DNA from: Chrysogorgia sp. JL179-B06
Lineage: Eukaryota > Cnidaria > Anthozoa > Scleralcyonacea > Chrysogorgiidae
Direction: 5' to 3'
Length of the DNA stretch: 64,000 nt
Assembly (NCBI GenBank): GCA_035772405.1
Contig: JAYKKM010000474.1
Coordinates: 312,001 to 376,000, forward strand
Part shown: positions 1 through 9,662 of the stretch, piece after piece
Layout: the number at the start of each line of letters is the position of its first letter
Position numbering within the stretch: the first letter of the stretch is position 1
Made by a program: the position numbers and the translations under genes
The notes under the pieces: model-generated
Database searches by the model: none
The model's input: the letters and a program-made list of their open reading frames with translations, nothing else
Told to the model about the DNA's origin: nothing

Positions 1-381
1 AACAAACTAAAATAATAAACAAATAATAAACAAATAATAAATAATAAATAAATAATAATAATAACAGTGTCGTTCGAAATTTAAACGATGAATGTAAATG
101 TCAAGTCGAAGTTTGATCGATTTAACTGGATATATGTCTTCGAAACGTACACAGTACCTTCAACAATTTACTATCACGTGATCTATTCATCGTGGTCAAC
201 AGAAGGTCAACAGTGACCCGACATATTACAACATATAACTAATCCGAAAGACAAATTTCAACTTCATACCGTCAAAATTGATTTAAAAGTAGAAACAATG
301 TTAAGATTAAACACTTTATCCTTTTTGAAGATTTGCTCATTTTGAAACAATAGACTTGTAGCCCCCTCCGCAGGCATCTCT
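1..381. other. AT-rich DNA without a gene
   Basis: Only simple AT-rich sequence is visible, opening with irregular AATAATAAA-type repeats up to about 65. No open frame, RNA or transposon end was recognised. Confidence 0.6.
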
Positions 382-582
382 GTGTCTTCCCAGCTGTGCG
401 GGCTGATTTTTCAGGCTGGGGCAGTGCGGGCGAGGCCGGACCGGACTGGGAGGGGACTACACTACTACTTTCCCTTTCCTCCCCCCTCCACCTTCTTTTT
501 TCTCCTCCCTCCCAGTCCCCTCCTCGCCCTCACTGCCCCAGCCTGAAAAATCAGCCCGCACAAACTCTGGGAAGACCATATG
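382..582. repeat. GC-rich imperfect palindrome
   Basis: The stretch beginning GTCTTCCCAG...GCGGGCTGATTTTTCAGG near 386-430 returns in reverse complement near 530-580. Each arm is about 65 bp and the arms flank a pyrimidine-rich centre (470-510). The strong base composition contrast with the AT-rich surroundings and the near-complete arm symmetry suggest a small foldback or MITE-type repeat. The frames read across it are by-products of the palindrome, not genes. Confidence 0.7.
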
Positions 583-611
583 TACTTCTAGTACGTATTC
601 CATATAAGGAA

Positions 612-680
612 GTGACCGACGAGCAAATAGAAGGCATTGACGAGCAAATAGAAGGCACTGACGAGCAAATACATGGCACT
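612..680 (+). repeat. 21-bp tandem repeat, about three copies
   Basis: The unit GACGAGCAAATAGAAGGCA is repeated with small differences (copies near 617, 638 and 659). It keeps a 21-bp period, so it stays open in one frame, but no credible gene surrounds it. Confidence 0.75.
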
Positions 681-725
681 CGTACCAGCCCACTGGATGT
701 GGGATTGTTAACACGTTACGATATG

Positions 726-1080
726 TTCGATTATCCGCTCTTTTTAAGAAAACTACATTCGCTAGCCTGATAAGCTGTACGCATATTGTAAACAGATAAT
801 CTATCTTTGTTTTAATATATATTGTAGCTTTGGGAGTTGATTATTTCTCAAGAAAACGTTCGTCGAAGACAGCCGAAAGTTCGTGTTTTTGTTTACAAGA
901 TGGTATCCGTATTGCGAAAATTATATTTTTGGGCATGTTCGATTATCCGCGCTTTTAAAGAGAACTAAGTTAGCTATCGGGATAAAGCTGTACGTATGTT
1001 GTAAATAGATAATTTAACTTTCCTTTGATATATTCTATAGCTTTGGGGGTGGTTTATTTCTCAAGAAAACGTTTGCCAAA
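726..1080 (+). repeat. Direct duplication of about 145 bp
   Basis: Positions 726-872 (GTTCGATTATCCGC ... CTCAAGAAAACGTT) recur with divergence at 938-1080. The copies share the TGTAAA-AGATAAT and TAGCTTTGGG blocks in the same order. This looks like an old tandem duplication of a dispersed repeat; no coding potential is seen. Confidence 0.7.
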
Positions 1081-1439
1081 GGGTTAGGACCTTTGTTGTT
1101 TTGGGGTACGAGGGTTCAACGTGTCAGCTATTTGCTCGTTAATTCACTGTCAAATCGAAATCTCCACCGTTCAAAGTAGCGCATACCCTGCCTGAATACA
1201 AATTACATAGTTTAAGGGGTCGATTACATGCGCGGTAAGCCGGGGTGAGATTCTCGGGAGCCGGGATGAGTTTTGAGTTGACGACTATAATTTCAACCCA
1301 AAATTCGCAATAACCTAGCAAATATTGCTTCACTTGGGAAAAGTTGCGTTAGTTTCACTGTAGTTTTACACTGTTATTTATGCTGATGAAATTTTTAATA
1401 AAACGATTGTTATTGTCTTGACTAACCTCCTTTTGGCCT

Positions 1440-1916
1440 TAGCGAAACACATTTGAATAATAAAACAACAACAGAAGAAATGAAACTAAATGGATATAAT
1501 TTTGAAAGTATGGATAGATCTATACTGGTAAAGGCGACGGTGTTGGAGTCTATATAAAAGACGAATTGGCTTGTTACCGTAGAGAAGATCTAGAAAAACA
1601 CGATATTGAATGTATTTGGATAGAAATATTATTGCCCAACTCGAAAGGTATTTTGGTTGAAAATATTTACAGGCCACCAGTTAGTTCTAAGTATTTACCA
1701 TCTGACTTCGACACTAGTTTGCGGGAATCAATATTCTCCGTTATGGGGGAACGTAAAGAGACCATCCTTTTAGGAGATCTAAATTGTGATTACTTGGATG
1801 TAAATACTCATAAAGAATTGAAGGAATTGTTTTGCGGTTACGGCCTAAATCAAATTATTCAAACTGCAATGAGAATTACTAAACATTCAAGGACGCTAAT
1901 TGATGTTATATCCTAG
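1440..1916 (+). pseudogene. LINE A relic, apurinic-type endonuclease segment (CR1/L2-like)
   Basis: The frame at 1566-1916 carries an exonuclease-endonuclease-phosphatase signature of non-LTR retrotransposons: a YRPP turn after the IECIWIEI strand, then LLGDLNCD, where Asp and Asn are catalytic-site residues. The upstream bases 1440-1565 continue the same domain (SET...LN, GYNFES) in another frame, so the ORF is frameshifted. In an active element this domain nicks target DNA for target-primed reverse transcription. Wording is close to LINE D at 60-62.9 kb, suggesting the same family. Broken, with no full-length ORF. Confidence 0.85.
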
Positions 1917-2039
1917 TTGTCAACAAACCCCGAGAGAATTGCGAAGTCCATAGCCATACCCTCACGATATGGTTGGTTTAGTACGACAGCTGCATACATC
2001 AAAATTTAAACCACGATCTATACTGACACGATGCTTTAA

Positions 2040-2843
2040 AGTGCCCCTCACCTCAAAATGTTTTATTGTCTTATTTGGAAGAACTTTTAAAATGATAAAG
2101 TAACTTCTTTTGAAGATTTTCACTTCTTCGCTTTCTTTCTGAGATATATCAGTTTGTTTGATAATATGCAAATATCTGGAATTTCGTCACACACGCATAA
2201 TGAGTTATCAGAGAATGTTATATATCTTTCTGTTCATGAAATAAAAAAAATAAAGTGTGAATAACACGTGTATGTGCGTTTTTTTCGTTCGAGAATAAAA
2301 GAGATATACACCGCATTTCTCCAATAATTCTCAAACTCATTAATAATTCATGAGCTAATTATCCAATACTAAAGACCCATCTATAGTCACGGGATTGTAT
2401 TTGGATAACTAAGTCAAACACCGTGTCTCAGAACACTACAATACACTATTGCAGTGTTCAACTATTAACATAACCCTCCCATGAGAGAATATCATCCAAT
2501 CAAATATAATAACCTATTATACTTGTGTTCATTTGAGAAGCTATTTAAACAACTCCAGCTCGTGTCCCACCGGGATATCCAAACACTTGAAAACAATTAA
2601 CAAAAACACTCGCGCTACGCGCTCGTGTTTTCATACATTGTTTTCTCGTGTGAAACACTCGCTGTCGTTGTTCATATATTACGTCATTATGCATGTGTGA
2701 CGAAATTCCATATATTTTCATATCAAACAAACTGATTTATCTCAAAAAGAAAGCAAAGAAACGAAAATCTTCAATAGAAGTTACTTTATCATTTTAATAG
2801 TTCTTCCAAACAAGACAATAAAACATTTTGAGGTTATGGGCAC
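2040..2843. mobile_element. TTAA-flanked palindromic MITE inserted in LINE A
   Basis: Arms of about 170 bp are inverted copies: 2040-2205 (AGTGCCCCTCACCTCAAAAT ...) and 2690-2843 (... ATTTTGAGGTTATGGGCAC). TTAA flanks both ends (2036-2039 and 2844-2847). LINE A coding sequence stops at the left end and resumes at the right end, which independently fixes the boundaries. There is no transposase; the interior (2210-2690) is AT-rich. The right end lacks one base relative to the left terminus. Confidence 0.8.
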
Positions 2844-3170
2844 TTAAAAAAAATAAAAATTATACCCATGTTGAATACAACGAAGATATGAAAAATGCCC
2901 CATGGGAAGAAGTTTATAAAGAATCGAATGTAAACTCCGCTTGGCAGCAAATGAAGGAAATCGTAGTAGGCATTGTGAACAAACATGCCCCGTTAATTGA
3001 GAGGAAAATACGAGGTCGTGAATGTCCATGGTTAACTGCAAAAATTAAAAAGATAAATGTATGAGCGTGATTACTTCTTAAGAAAGGCGAGGAGATCTAA
3101 TGCTGAACTGGATTGGTCAACATAGAAAAGGAACGAAATACCGTAAATAATCTTATAAAGCAAGCGAAGA
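2844..3170 (+). pseudogene. LINE A relic, linker between endonuclease and reverse transcriptase
   Basis: The frame 2828-3064 reads NSAWQQMKEIVVGIVNKHAP ... RECPWLT, the conserved linker that follows the endonuclease domain in CR1/L2-type LINEs (Trp followed by a KHAP block and a PW motif). It continues in other frames to about 3165 (RDYFLRKARRSNAELDW). It is the downstream half of LINE A after the MITE, then broken again by a second LINE tail. Confidence 0.8.
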
Positions 3171-3870
3171 ATAGGGCCCCCAGGCTGGGGGCATTGAAGA
3201 GACTAAGAAAAATTTGACTATTCTGGCATCGAACAATATCTATAGACCAATGATTTTACCGTTATTTGATTATTGTAACATTGCTTGGCATGGAATTTCT
3301 CCCACTAATTCTGGAAAACTGGAGAGCCTACAGCAACGGGCTGGAAAAATTGTCTTACAATCTATAAACATATCAATCTCGAAGAACTGGGGTGGACATT
3401 GTTATCGAACAGACGTAATTACCATCAGTGTATTTCTATATACAATTGCCTCCATTACTCTGAACCACAAATTTTATGTGATAAAATTGCGTTGCGTAAC
3501 CTGCACCTATATAACACTCGACGAAATAACGTGGATATAATTCTTCCTAAATTGCGAACAGAAATCGGTAAAAAGACATTTAGTTATTCAGCTTCTAAAC
3601 TGTTTAACACACTTCCTACTGAAATTAAAACCTCAGATACTATTTTTAAATTTAAGTGTAAATTACGTAAATATTTTAATCTTGTTTAATTTTTAATTGT
3701 AATTCAGTTCTTGTATTTTCGTATATTACCATAGTACCTTTACTATATATGTTACTCTGTTTGTTCATGCTTTTGTAATTTAGTTTAGTGATACAGGGCC
3801 CTCATTGATAGCAGCAATATTTTGTTGAAGAGGTTCTACCCTGTGGAAATAAAGTTTTCAATCAATCAAG
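3171..3870 (+). mobile_element. 5'-truncated LINE tail nested in LINE A
   Basis: Frames at 3214-3540 and 3399-3689 give the C-terminal region of a LINE reverse transcriptase: MILPLFDYCNIAWHG, then LESLQQRAGKIV, then a tail with SASKLFNTLPTEIK ending at a stop at 3689. A 3' UTR follows and ends in an ATCA-type tail (AATCAATCAAG, about 3860). LINE A sequence resumes directly afterwards (AAGAATAGAAATC), and a short AGAATAG-like duplication lies at both edges, as expected for target-primed insertion. The coding part has at least one frameshift. Confidence 0.75.
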
Positions 3871-3995
3871 CAAGAATAGAAATCTGTTAAACGATAACAG
3901 TTCGAATCCGGCAAAATTTTGGAAAGCGATAAAAAACATATATCCAAGCAAATCTGGTAAATCTGGTTCATCCGTGGCAATTCAAACGGAAGATT
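3871..3995 (+). pseudogene. LINE A relic continuing after the nested tail
   Basis: The bases translate in part as NDNSSNPAKFWKAIKNIYPSK, the conserved segment just before the reverse transcriptase domain in this LINE family (compare SPRNFWKSVKKVLP in LINE D). It ends near 3995, where a tRNA-like repeat begins, so the rest of the element is missing. Confidence 0.65.
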
Positions 3996-4050
3996 GCTAG
4001 TGAGACGCTCTAACCATTGAGCTATACCCGCAAGACTCGAAGGAGAGCGA
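3992..4050 (-). repeat. tRNA-derived repeat fragment
   Basis: On the minus strand the sequence contains TAGCTCAATGGTTAGAGC, an intact D-arm/box A block, followed by GTCTCACTAGCAATC. The T-arm half is absent. The flank (GGAGAGCGAAG...) matches the composite tRNA-bearing repeat at 41.8-42.5 kb. It is a truncated copy of that family, not a tRNA gene. Confidence 0.7.
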
Positions 4051-4230
4051 AGACAATGATGTATTAGTTCGATTGATATATGTAAGTAATATATAACAAG
4101 ACTGGGAGAAATTTCCTAAAGAAGTAACTAGACTCCAATATAAACACCAAGTAACTTGTTTCCATAGACACAGGCCCTTTAAACAACTACAAAAAAATTG
4201 TCAAGCATACACCTGTGGTTGATGTTGTTG

Positions 4231-4399
4231 GGCTGGTTTACACTGTCAAAGTTTCTTTGATCAAATTAGAACATGCTCAATCTACTTTGATCAATGAACT
4301 TCAAAGGAACCGTACAGTCTTTGAAAGATGTTTACACTATCAAACACTTTGAGCAAACTATATTTTGATAAACGAAACGTTGATAGTATAAACCAGCCT
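4231..4399. mobile_element. Small MITE with GGCTGGTTTACACT termini
   Basis: The left end GGCTGGTTTACACT (4231) is mirrored by AGTATAAACCAGCC (ends 4399). The interior is rich in TTTGATCAAA-type palindromes that continue in a diverged neighbouring copy to about 4550, ending AACCAGCCTCAAA. No protein is encoded. Confidence 0.6.
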
Positions 4400-4564
4400 C
4401 AAAGCCTAGTTTACACTGTCACTATCAAAGTTTATTTGATCAAACTATCAAACTGTATGGTTTGATCAAAGTGTGTGTCAGTGTAAACAACTTTCAAAGT
4501 TATGTGATCAAATTAGAACTCAAAGAAACCTAGAAACCAGCCTCAAATTAATCTAAATTGTCAA

Positions 4565-4629
4565 TGTAAATGAGACTCTCAAAATGTTCTTTATCTGAGA
4601 TAAAGAACATTTTGAGAGTCTCATTTACA
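4565..4629. repeat. Perfect 65-bp palindrome (32-bp arms, 1-nt centre)
   Basis: I checked base by base that 4565-4596 is the exact reverse complement of 4598-4629, with only G4597 unpaired. The arm contains GAGACTCTCAAAATGTTCTT. Such a perfect long hairpin is unstable in DNA unless recent. Confidence 0.9.
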
Positions 4630-5450
4630 AGTAAAATATCAAGTGAAACATGATTATTCGATGGCAACATGTTTCCTGATTTATTAAGCAAAATATATGA
4701 ATGTACTGCATAGTCACTTATTTATGATCAATGATCGACGATATAAATATGAAATACATACTTTTGATATACATGTATACTATAAAACAATAAACTGTTT
4801 AATAACATCGACTTTATTTTGGATGACATCGCAATAAACAATACAGGCAATAAAGCTTATAAAATATTACAGTTTCCTTTATAATACATGTATTAAACGT
4901 ATTTCCATACAGCGTTCATATGTTGAGTCTCGTCGACTTCGGGTAATAACAACATGAGCATGTTTTATACCTGTCACTTCAAAGTTCTCGAAGAGTCTTT
5001 ATCAATATTCTTCGATTTACAGCATTTGAGCAACATTTTTTTCAAACCGTTCCGAAATCGCTCGTCATCTTTTAGTATAGGTCTACCACGATCAGCGAGT
5101 TGTAAGCATATGGTGAGCGTATTCACAATATCAACACTCTTTCAAAATCTACCAACAGAGTCGAAGAACAACTCGACGAAAAGCAAAGATATCGAATTTG
5201 GCTCAAATGACCCGCAACATGCCTCACGGTTCGCAAAAGCCTGGGAAATATTATTGCGCAATTTTGCAGATTTGTGGAACCCCAAAAATAATACTAATAA
5301 TACTAATAATACAGGCGAAACTAAGACTCGTGCTTATGGCCCGAGTAATAATACTAATAATAATAATAATAATAGAAACATTTCTGTAGCGCCATTTCCA
5401 TCTAGCCCAATGGCGCTTTTCAAGGTAATAAAACAATAATCTAAAAATAT
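4630..5450. other. No supportable gene; microsatellite stretch
   Basis: The only long frame (4954-5439) owes its length to Asn-coding AATAATACT repeats (5286-5370) and has no recognisable domain. I see no transposon signature here. Confidence 0.5.
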
Positions 5451-5790
5451 TTATACAATTTTCTTATGTAAAATGATAGGTGTATAAAAATAGAAAAAAT
5501 AAAAAATAAAAAATTTAATCAAGTATAAAGATTTATATGTTCAATCAAATCGCTGTTCAAAAAGAAAGGTCTTAATTTCAGTCTTAAAGCTTTCCAAAGA
5601 AGAGCACTGTCGAATCAAGTTTAGGTAGCGAGTTCCATAGTTTTGGCGCAGCAACAAGGAAAGTCCGTTCACCATAGGTTTTCAGCCTTGCCGAGGGTAC
5701 TTGCAGTAGTTTGTTTGAGGAAGACCTGAGTCGTCTTGAAGGAGCATATATATTTACATAGCATATCTCCAATATAAATAGGTGCTAAGT
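5450..5790 (-). pseudogene. LINE reverse transcriptase C-terminal fragment
   Basis: The minus frame 5584-5772 reads RRLRSSSNKLLQVPSARL ... RTFLVAAPKLWNSLP, the terminal segment typical of CR1/L2-type LINE ORF2 proteins. The element is 5'-truncated; only the tail and AT-rich 3' region remain. Confidence 0.75.
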
Positions 5791-6059
5791 CATTAAGGGC
5801 CGGCTTTGAGTGTTAGAAGCAGGATTTTATATTTGATATGCTCATCAATCCCGGTAGCCAATGTATAGCTGCATGGTGTAATAAGTTTATACGCAGCACA
5901 TTTGCTGAATGTGGTCGTGTGTTTACTTTAGAGTTATTTACAGGTATGAAATTTGCGATAAAATGAAAATATTAAAAGTATTATATAAAAAATTTTACAG
6001 TAAAAGATATAAGTATATAAAACAGACATAATAATATGGTTTAAAAATATGTATAATTA

Positions 6060-7190
6060 TCGTCCTTATTATTTGAATATATTTTAAAATCTTCCAGATC
6101 ATATTGTCTTATCAGTGTTTTGAAAATGGAATGACGTTTCTCGTCTCTGATACTGTCTGGAAGCTTGTACCACAAAGCTGCTCCCCTAAACGTCACTGAT
6201 CTATGTAGGATGTCAGTTTCTGCAAAACCATCTTTTCCGCTTCTCTCAGGTTGCTATTTTTCTTTGTTATGCTGTTCTGACAAAGTTGGTCTGGTGCTTC
6301 ACCGTTACAACATTTATGAAATGTACTCAATAACCTTTGTTTGTATGTACTATTTAGTGTCTTCCACCCAGTTTTTAGCATCACATCATGACTGGGTAAA
6401 TCCCAGTCTAACCTATAGATTATGCGTCCAGCTCTTGCGTGCATTCTTTCCAATATATTAATTTGTGTTTTTCCAGAGTTTCCCCAAACAAGGATACAAT
6501 CCAGCATATATTTTGGAAGAAAATCCATGGACTTCATATAATAGACTTAACTTCCTAGCGAAGGAAAGTTTGACTTCTTCTGTATGTTCTTTCCCCTTTA
6601 GCTTGTTATCCAAAGTCATTCCCAAATATTTTATTTTCTTTACCCACTTCACCAAGCTTCCATTTAGCCACACTGGTGGTAAAGGACCTAAAAAGGTTCC
6701 TCTGTTGAGGAGTACGCTGGATAAACCGTCATTCCATTTCTTTGACACCAATCATTCACGAGGCTTAATGTCTCGTTCAATTTTAGAACCACTTCATAAA
6801 CGGTTTTGCCAATACATGTTAAAGTCGTCATTTCTAAATCCTCATCACCGTCTCTCGTTCAATCTGATAAGTCATCACAAAATAGTGCAAATAATAAGGG
6901 GCCCAAAACGGATCCTTGCGGCACTCCATAATCAACGTTCTCCTTTTCAGAATCGCATGAGCCTATCCTAGTAAATTGTCTTCGATTACGGAGATAGTCC
7001 TTAATCCATAGTAATAGAATTCCAGAAATCCCTACTCGCTGTAACTTTAATATCAGTTGGTGATGTGGAACAGCATAGAAAGCCTTCCTAAAATCTATGA
7101 ATATGACTCCCACCACTCTCTTTCTGTCAACTGCTTTTCTCCATAAGTCTGTCCTGTGTAACAACAGCTTCTTTTAATAGCCTCTATCAA
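6060..7190 (-). pseudogene. LINE relic with reverse transcriptase core to C-terminus
   Basis: Reading leftward, 7164-6859 contains GVIFIDFRKAFYAVPHHQL (RT catalytic Asp block), then [15 protein letters not shown] (RT motif before the YADD loop) and a degraded FCDDLSD in place of the usual FADD. Frames at 6751-6458 and 6537-6193 continue with KYLGMTLD and the C-terminal ERMHARAGRIIY region, and the tail ALWYKLPDSIR follows to about 6100. It is 5'-truncated within the RT and carries several frameshifts, so it is inactive. Confidence 0.85.
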
Positions 7191-7261
7191 AATGGTAAGA
7201 TATATCTGGTATCATTATCCGATGGCCATGCATATATACGTGCGATCGACGTGCCAAGCAT

Positions 7262-7300
7262 TAGAACAACGTAATAATAATAATAATAATAATAACTTTA
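7262..7300. repeat. (TAA)n microsatellite
   Basis: About nine consecutive AAT/TAA units followed by ACTTTATTTAAAGAGGG, a layout resembling a LINE 3' tail of a lost element. Confidence 0.7.
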
Positions 7301-7418
7301 TTTAAAGAGGGTTTTTCTACATTATTACAGTTTTTCAACGGTATTCTACCTAATGGCCCTCTATTGTGATCATGTAGTTATTTGTCGCTGCATCACCCAC
7401 CAAAATTAGCATTGGTAA

Positions 7419-7479
7419 GTGACACCATGGATAGTAAAAGAACTTAGAAAGATAGTTCTTTTACTATCCATGGTGACAC
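7419..7479. repeat. Hairpin with 26-bp arms
   Basis: Left arm 7419-7444 and right arm 7454-7479 pair over 26 bp with one mismatch; the loop is TAGAAAGAT. The arm contains CACCATGGATAGTAAAAGAA. Confidence 0.85.
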
Positions 7480-7552
7480 TGCAGACACAAACAACAACAT
7501 GTTTACAAACATAGCAGCTAAATTTACTAACATGATCAACTTTGTAATTTAA

Positions 7553-8086
7553 CTCTTTCCTGTCCGGCTGAAAAACATCCAAAATTGAACTCCCTCTTTG
7601 TTCTATCGATATCTCTGGAAATATCCATAACTGTTGCGAAACCTATAACCAATGCTTTTGAATTTTCCGAACAAGACACATTTATCTTATAATGAAACTG
7701 TAATTAGTTTTATAAGTAACATTAAGAATATATTGTTGTAAGAGCATTGAGACTATTGTATAATGCTCCTAATACGTCTTTTATTATTATTATTATTTTT
7801 TATGATGATATAAATTAGCGTTAATTATCATAAATCAGGTAGAAAAACTTCCAGTTTTCTAGAAAAGGTCATCTTGCACGCCCGCGTAGCATCATGAAAA
7901 GTCAAAATGCCACCAATCGCAGAGTTATTTATGAAATCAAACCAAATTTGGCGTGTGAGTGGATCTCATGTCCCTGGCGCTTTCCGAATTTCAATTTTTA
8001 ATCTTGCGTTACTGTATGCCGTGTTTTTCGATTGACGACTTCGGGGTCTTCTATGACCCCTTTTGACTGGGCCGGACAGGAAAGAG
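7553..8086. mobile_element. piggyBac-like TTAA element, non-autonomous
   Basis: The termini CTCTTTCCTGTCCGGC (7553) and GCCGGACAGGAAAGAG (ends 8086) are perfect inverted repeats and both sides carry TTAA (7549-7552, 8087-8090). TTAA targets and a CYCTTT-type terminus fit piggyBac-type MITEs. No transposase frame is present. Confidence 0.75.
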
Positions 8087-8341
8087 TTAAAGCAATAAAG
8101 AATTTTTAAAGTTTTTTCTTAACAACGAAATAACAGTGTGACTTGCAATATCCTTCAAATTACATCAGGCAAAGACTAGTCAAGAGTAGATCATTAAGTA
8201 ACTCATTTCTTGCATTACCCCATATGGTACAACAATATAACAAGTGAGGATAAATTAAATAATAATAATAACAGTGAATTCGAAAACTATGAGGAAGACT
8301 TTGAGTCCGGATTCTTTTAAACAAATAAAGTCTCGAGTTAA

Positions 8342-8780
8342 AGTAGTATAGAAAGTGGGGCTACCGGCGCATTTTACCATTTTTCATGCTTCGCAATCAA
8401 AATGTGAAAAAGTTCGCCGTTAACCCCACTTTCGAGACTACTAACAGTGACGTGTCACAGGCTTGGAAGCGTAGAAACGCGTCTCACGGACTCCAAACCA
8501 CGTGGTATATCGCTTGGTATGGTGTTGTTACGAGCGGTATCTTCGTTTACAGCAGCACCACATCAATACGTGTTATTATTAGTAGTCTAGAAGTATAGTC
8601 ACTTTTTTGTAGTCTCACAGACTCCAAACCACGTGGTTTATCGCTGTTGTCTCCACTCTTGAGACTACTAACAGTGGTGTATCGCGTGTTTTGGACGTGT
8701 GGAAACACGTCTCACGGACTCCAAATCGTGTGGTATATCGCCATTGTCCCCACTTTCGAGACTACTAAAACGATACGAAA
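8342..8780 (+). repeat. Polinton left terminal inverted repeat
   Basis: These 439 bp match the reverse complement of 25090-25528 at every position I compared; a degraded match extends to about 8793. The repeat contains reiterated modules: GTCTCACRGACTCCAAA starts at 8481, 8612 and 8709, and GAGACTACTAA at 8434, 8661 and 8758, with CACGTGG boxes between. In protein-primed replication the ends hold the origins, so the modules may be replication or transcription factor sites (inference). A 70-codon frame inside is duplicated in both ends and is not supported as a gene. Confidence 0.95.
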
Positions 8781-8849
8781 TAAGTTTCGTTAAGTGAAAC
8801 AAAAATAAGTTAGACTCGAAAGCCGTCACGCGTTTCCAGAAATAGTTTT

Positions 8850-9068
8850 TCAAGTGTTAGTACGTAGAGACCGCAACTCTCTTTTGTGGCTGGTCATCCT
8901 TTTCCCAAGTACAGTATGTTTAAACCTCTCATCTAGTTCATCGCGTTCTAATCTAGTCTTAGCGAAGAGTTGTCGTTTGAGCTTTCTGACCTGGTAGATA
9001 AATGATAACTCTTTGTTGAGTCTCGCTGTCTTTTCCTCCGCTGACTCCTGACGTTCTACACTTCTCAT
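8850..9068 (-). CDS. Small basic charged protein, unknown function
   Basis: This 72-aa frame is dominated by Arg, Lys and Glu (SVERQESAEEKTARLNKELS...), predicted helical or coiled. It is the last leftward gene before the left terminal repeat. It begins 15 nt after the stop of the upstream 192-aa gene and in the same frame, so it could be a separate gene (AT-rich ATATACTAACTTA precedes its ATG) or a stop-separated extension of that gene. No family was recognised. The basic character would suit a DNA- or capsid-interior protein, but that is speculation. Confidence 0.5.
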   Translation of the reverse strand: MRSVERQESAEEKTARLNKELSFIYQVRKLKRQLFAKTRLERDELDERFKHTVLGKRMTSHKRELRSLRTNT

Positions 9069-9083
9069 TAAGTTAGTATATAC

Positions 9084-9662
9084 TCATGTCTTTAGGTCGT
9101 TTTGTAAATTGTTATAATTAGGTAGAACTGTCTCCTTCGTTAGGAGGTTCCCCCTCGGGGATCCTCTAGCCATGTGGCTGAATACGTGTTTACTAGTTGT
9201 CAGTCCACCTGATAGCAACCCTAAACAAGGGAGGTAGGGGGATACGTATGATATAAACTTCTCTACGTCTCTTTTAAGTAGTTGGTCAGTGATCAACTCT
9301 TTTTCTAGCTTTTCAGGTGATTCAATAGCGTTGAACCCTCCTAACGCGTGGGCGAACTTGCTTATTAAAAGATCACAGAGAAACACGTTCGCTTTCTCCA
9401 TTCTTTTTACCTCCCATTCTTCGTAGATCTTGTTGATGACTTTGTCTGAAGCCTTTTTGAGGTAAGCGACGGATTTGTCTATCTCACCGTCCTCTGAGAG
9501 TCTTCTTAGTTCGTCTCGTTTCTTGTCTACATCAGTTTGAGGAGTGTCGTCAACTTGTGACGTGTCGATTTGTGGTTCGTCAATCACTTCCTGTTCTGCT
9601 TCTTGTATGTCTCCAATGAGTTCGTCAATTGTCTCGAGATTTTTTGTCTTACGTTTTGGCAT
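9084..9662 (-). CDS. Polinton protein of unknown function downstream of the ATPase
   Basis: The 192-aa product has a Lys/Arg-rich start (MPKRKTKN), a long acidic low-complexity stretch (about residues 10-60) and a more ordered, moderately hydrophobic C-terminal half with FISYVSPYLPCLGLLSGGL. Its ATG at 9662 overlaps the 3' end of the ATPase gene by 14 bp, indicating a compact leftward cluster. The AT-rich block ATAATATAGGAC abuts the ATG. I see no catalytic Cys-His arrangement, so I do not call it the missing maturation protease. Probably a virion or assembly protein by position only. Confidence 0.6.
   Translation of the reverse strand: MPKRKTKNLETIDELIGDIQEAEQEVIDEPQIDTSQVDDTPQTDVDKKRDELRRLSEDGEIDKSVAYLKKASDKVINKIYEEWEVKRMEKANVFLCDLLISKFAHALGGFNAIESPEKLEKELITDQLLKRDVEKFISYVSPYLPCLGLLSGGLTTSKHVFSHMARGSPRGNLLTKETVLPNYNNLQNDLKT

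Noticed and set aside
4954..5439. 161-codon frame as a host protein
   Set aside because: Length comes from AAT microsatellites; no domain, splice context or homologous feature visible.
8386..8598. 70-codon frame in both Polinton TIRs (also 25272-25484 on minus)
   Set aside because: It lies wholly in the terminal repeat, is duplicated only because the repeat is, and has no domain or start motif.
9084..9662. 192-aa protein as the missing protease
   Set aside because: No catalytic His/Cys pair in plausible context; a long acidic low-complexity region dominates.
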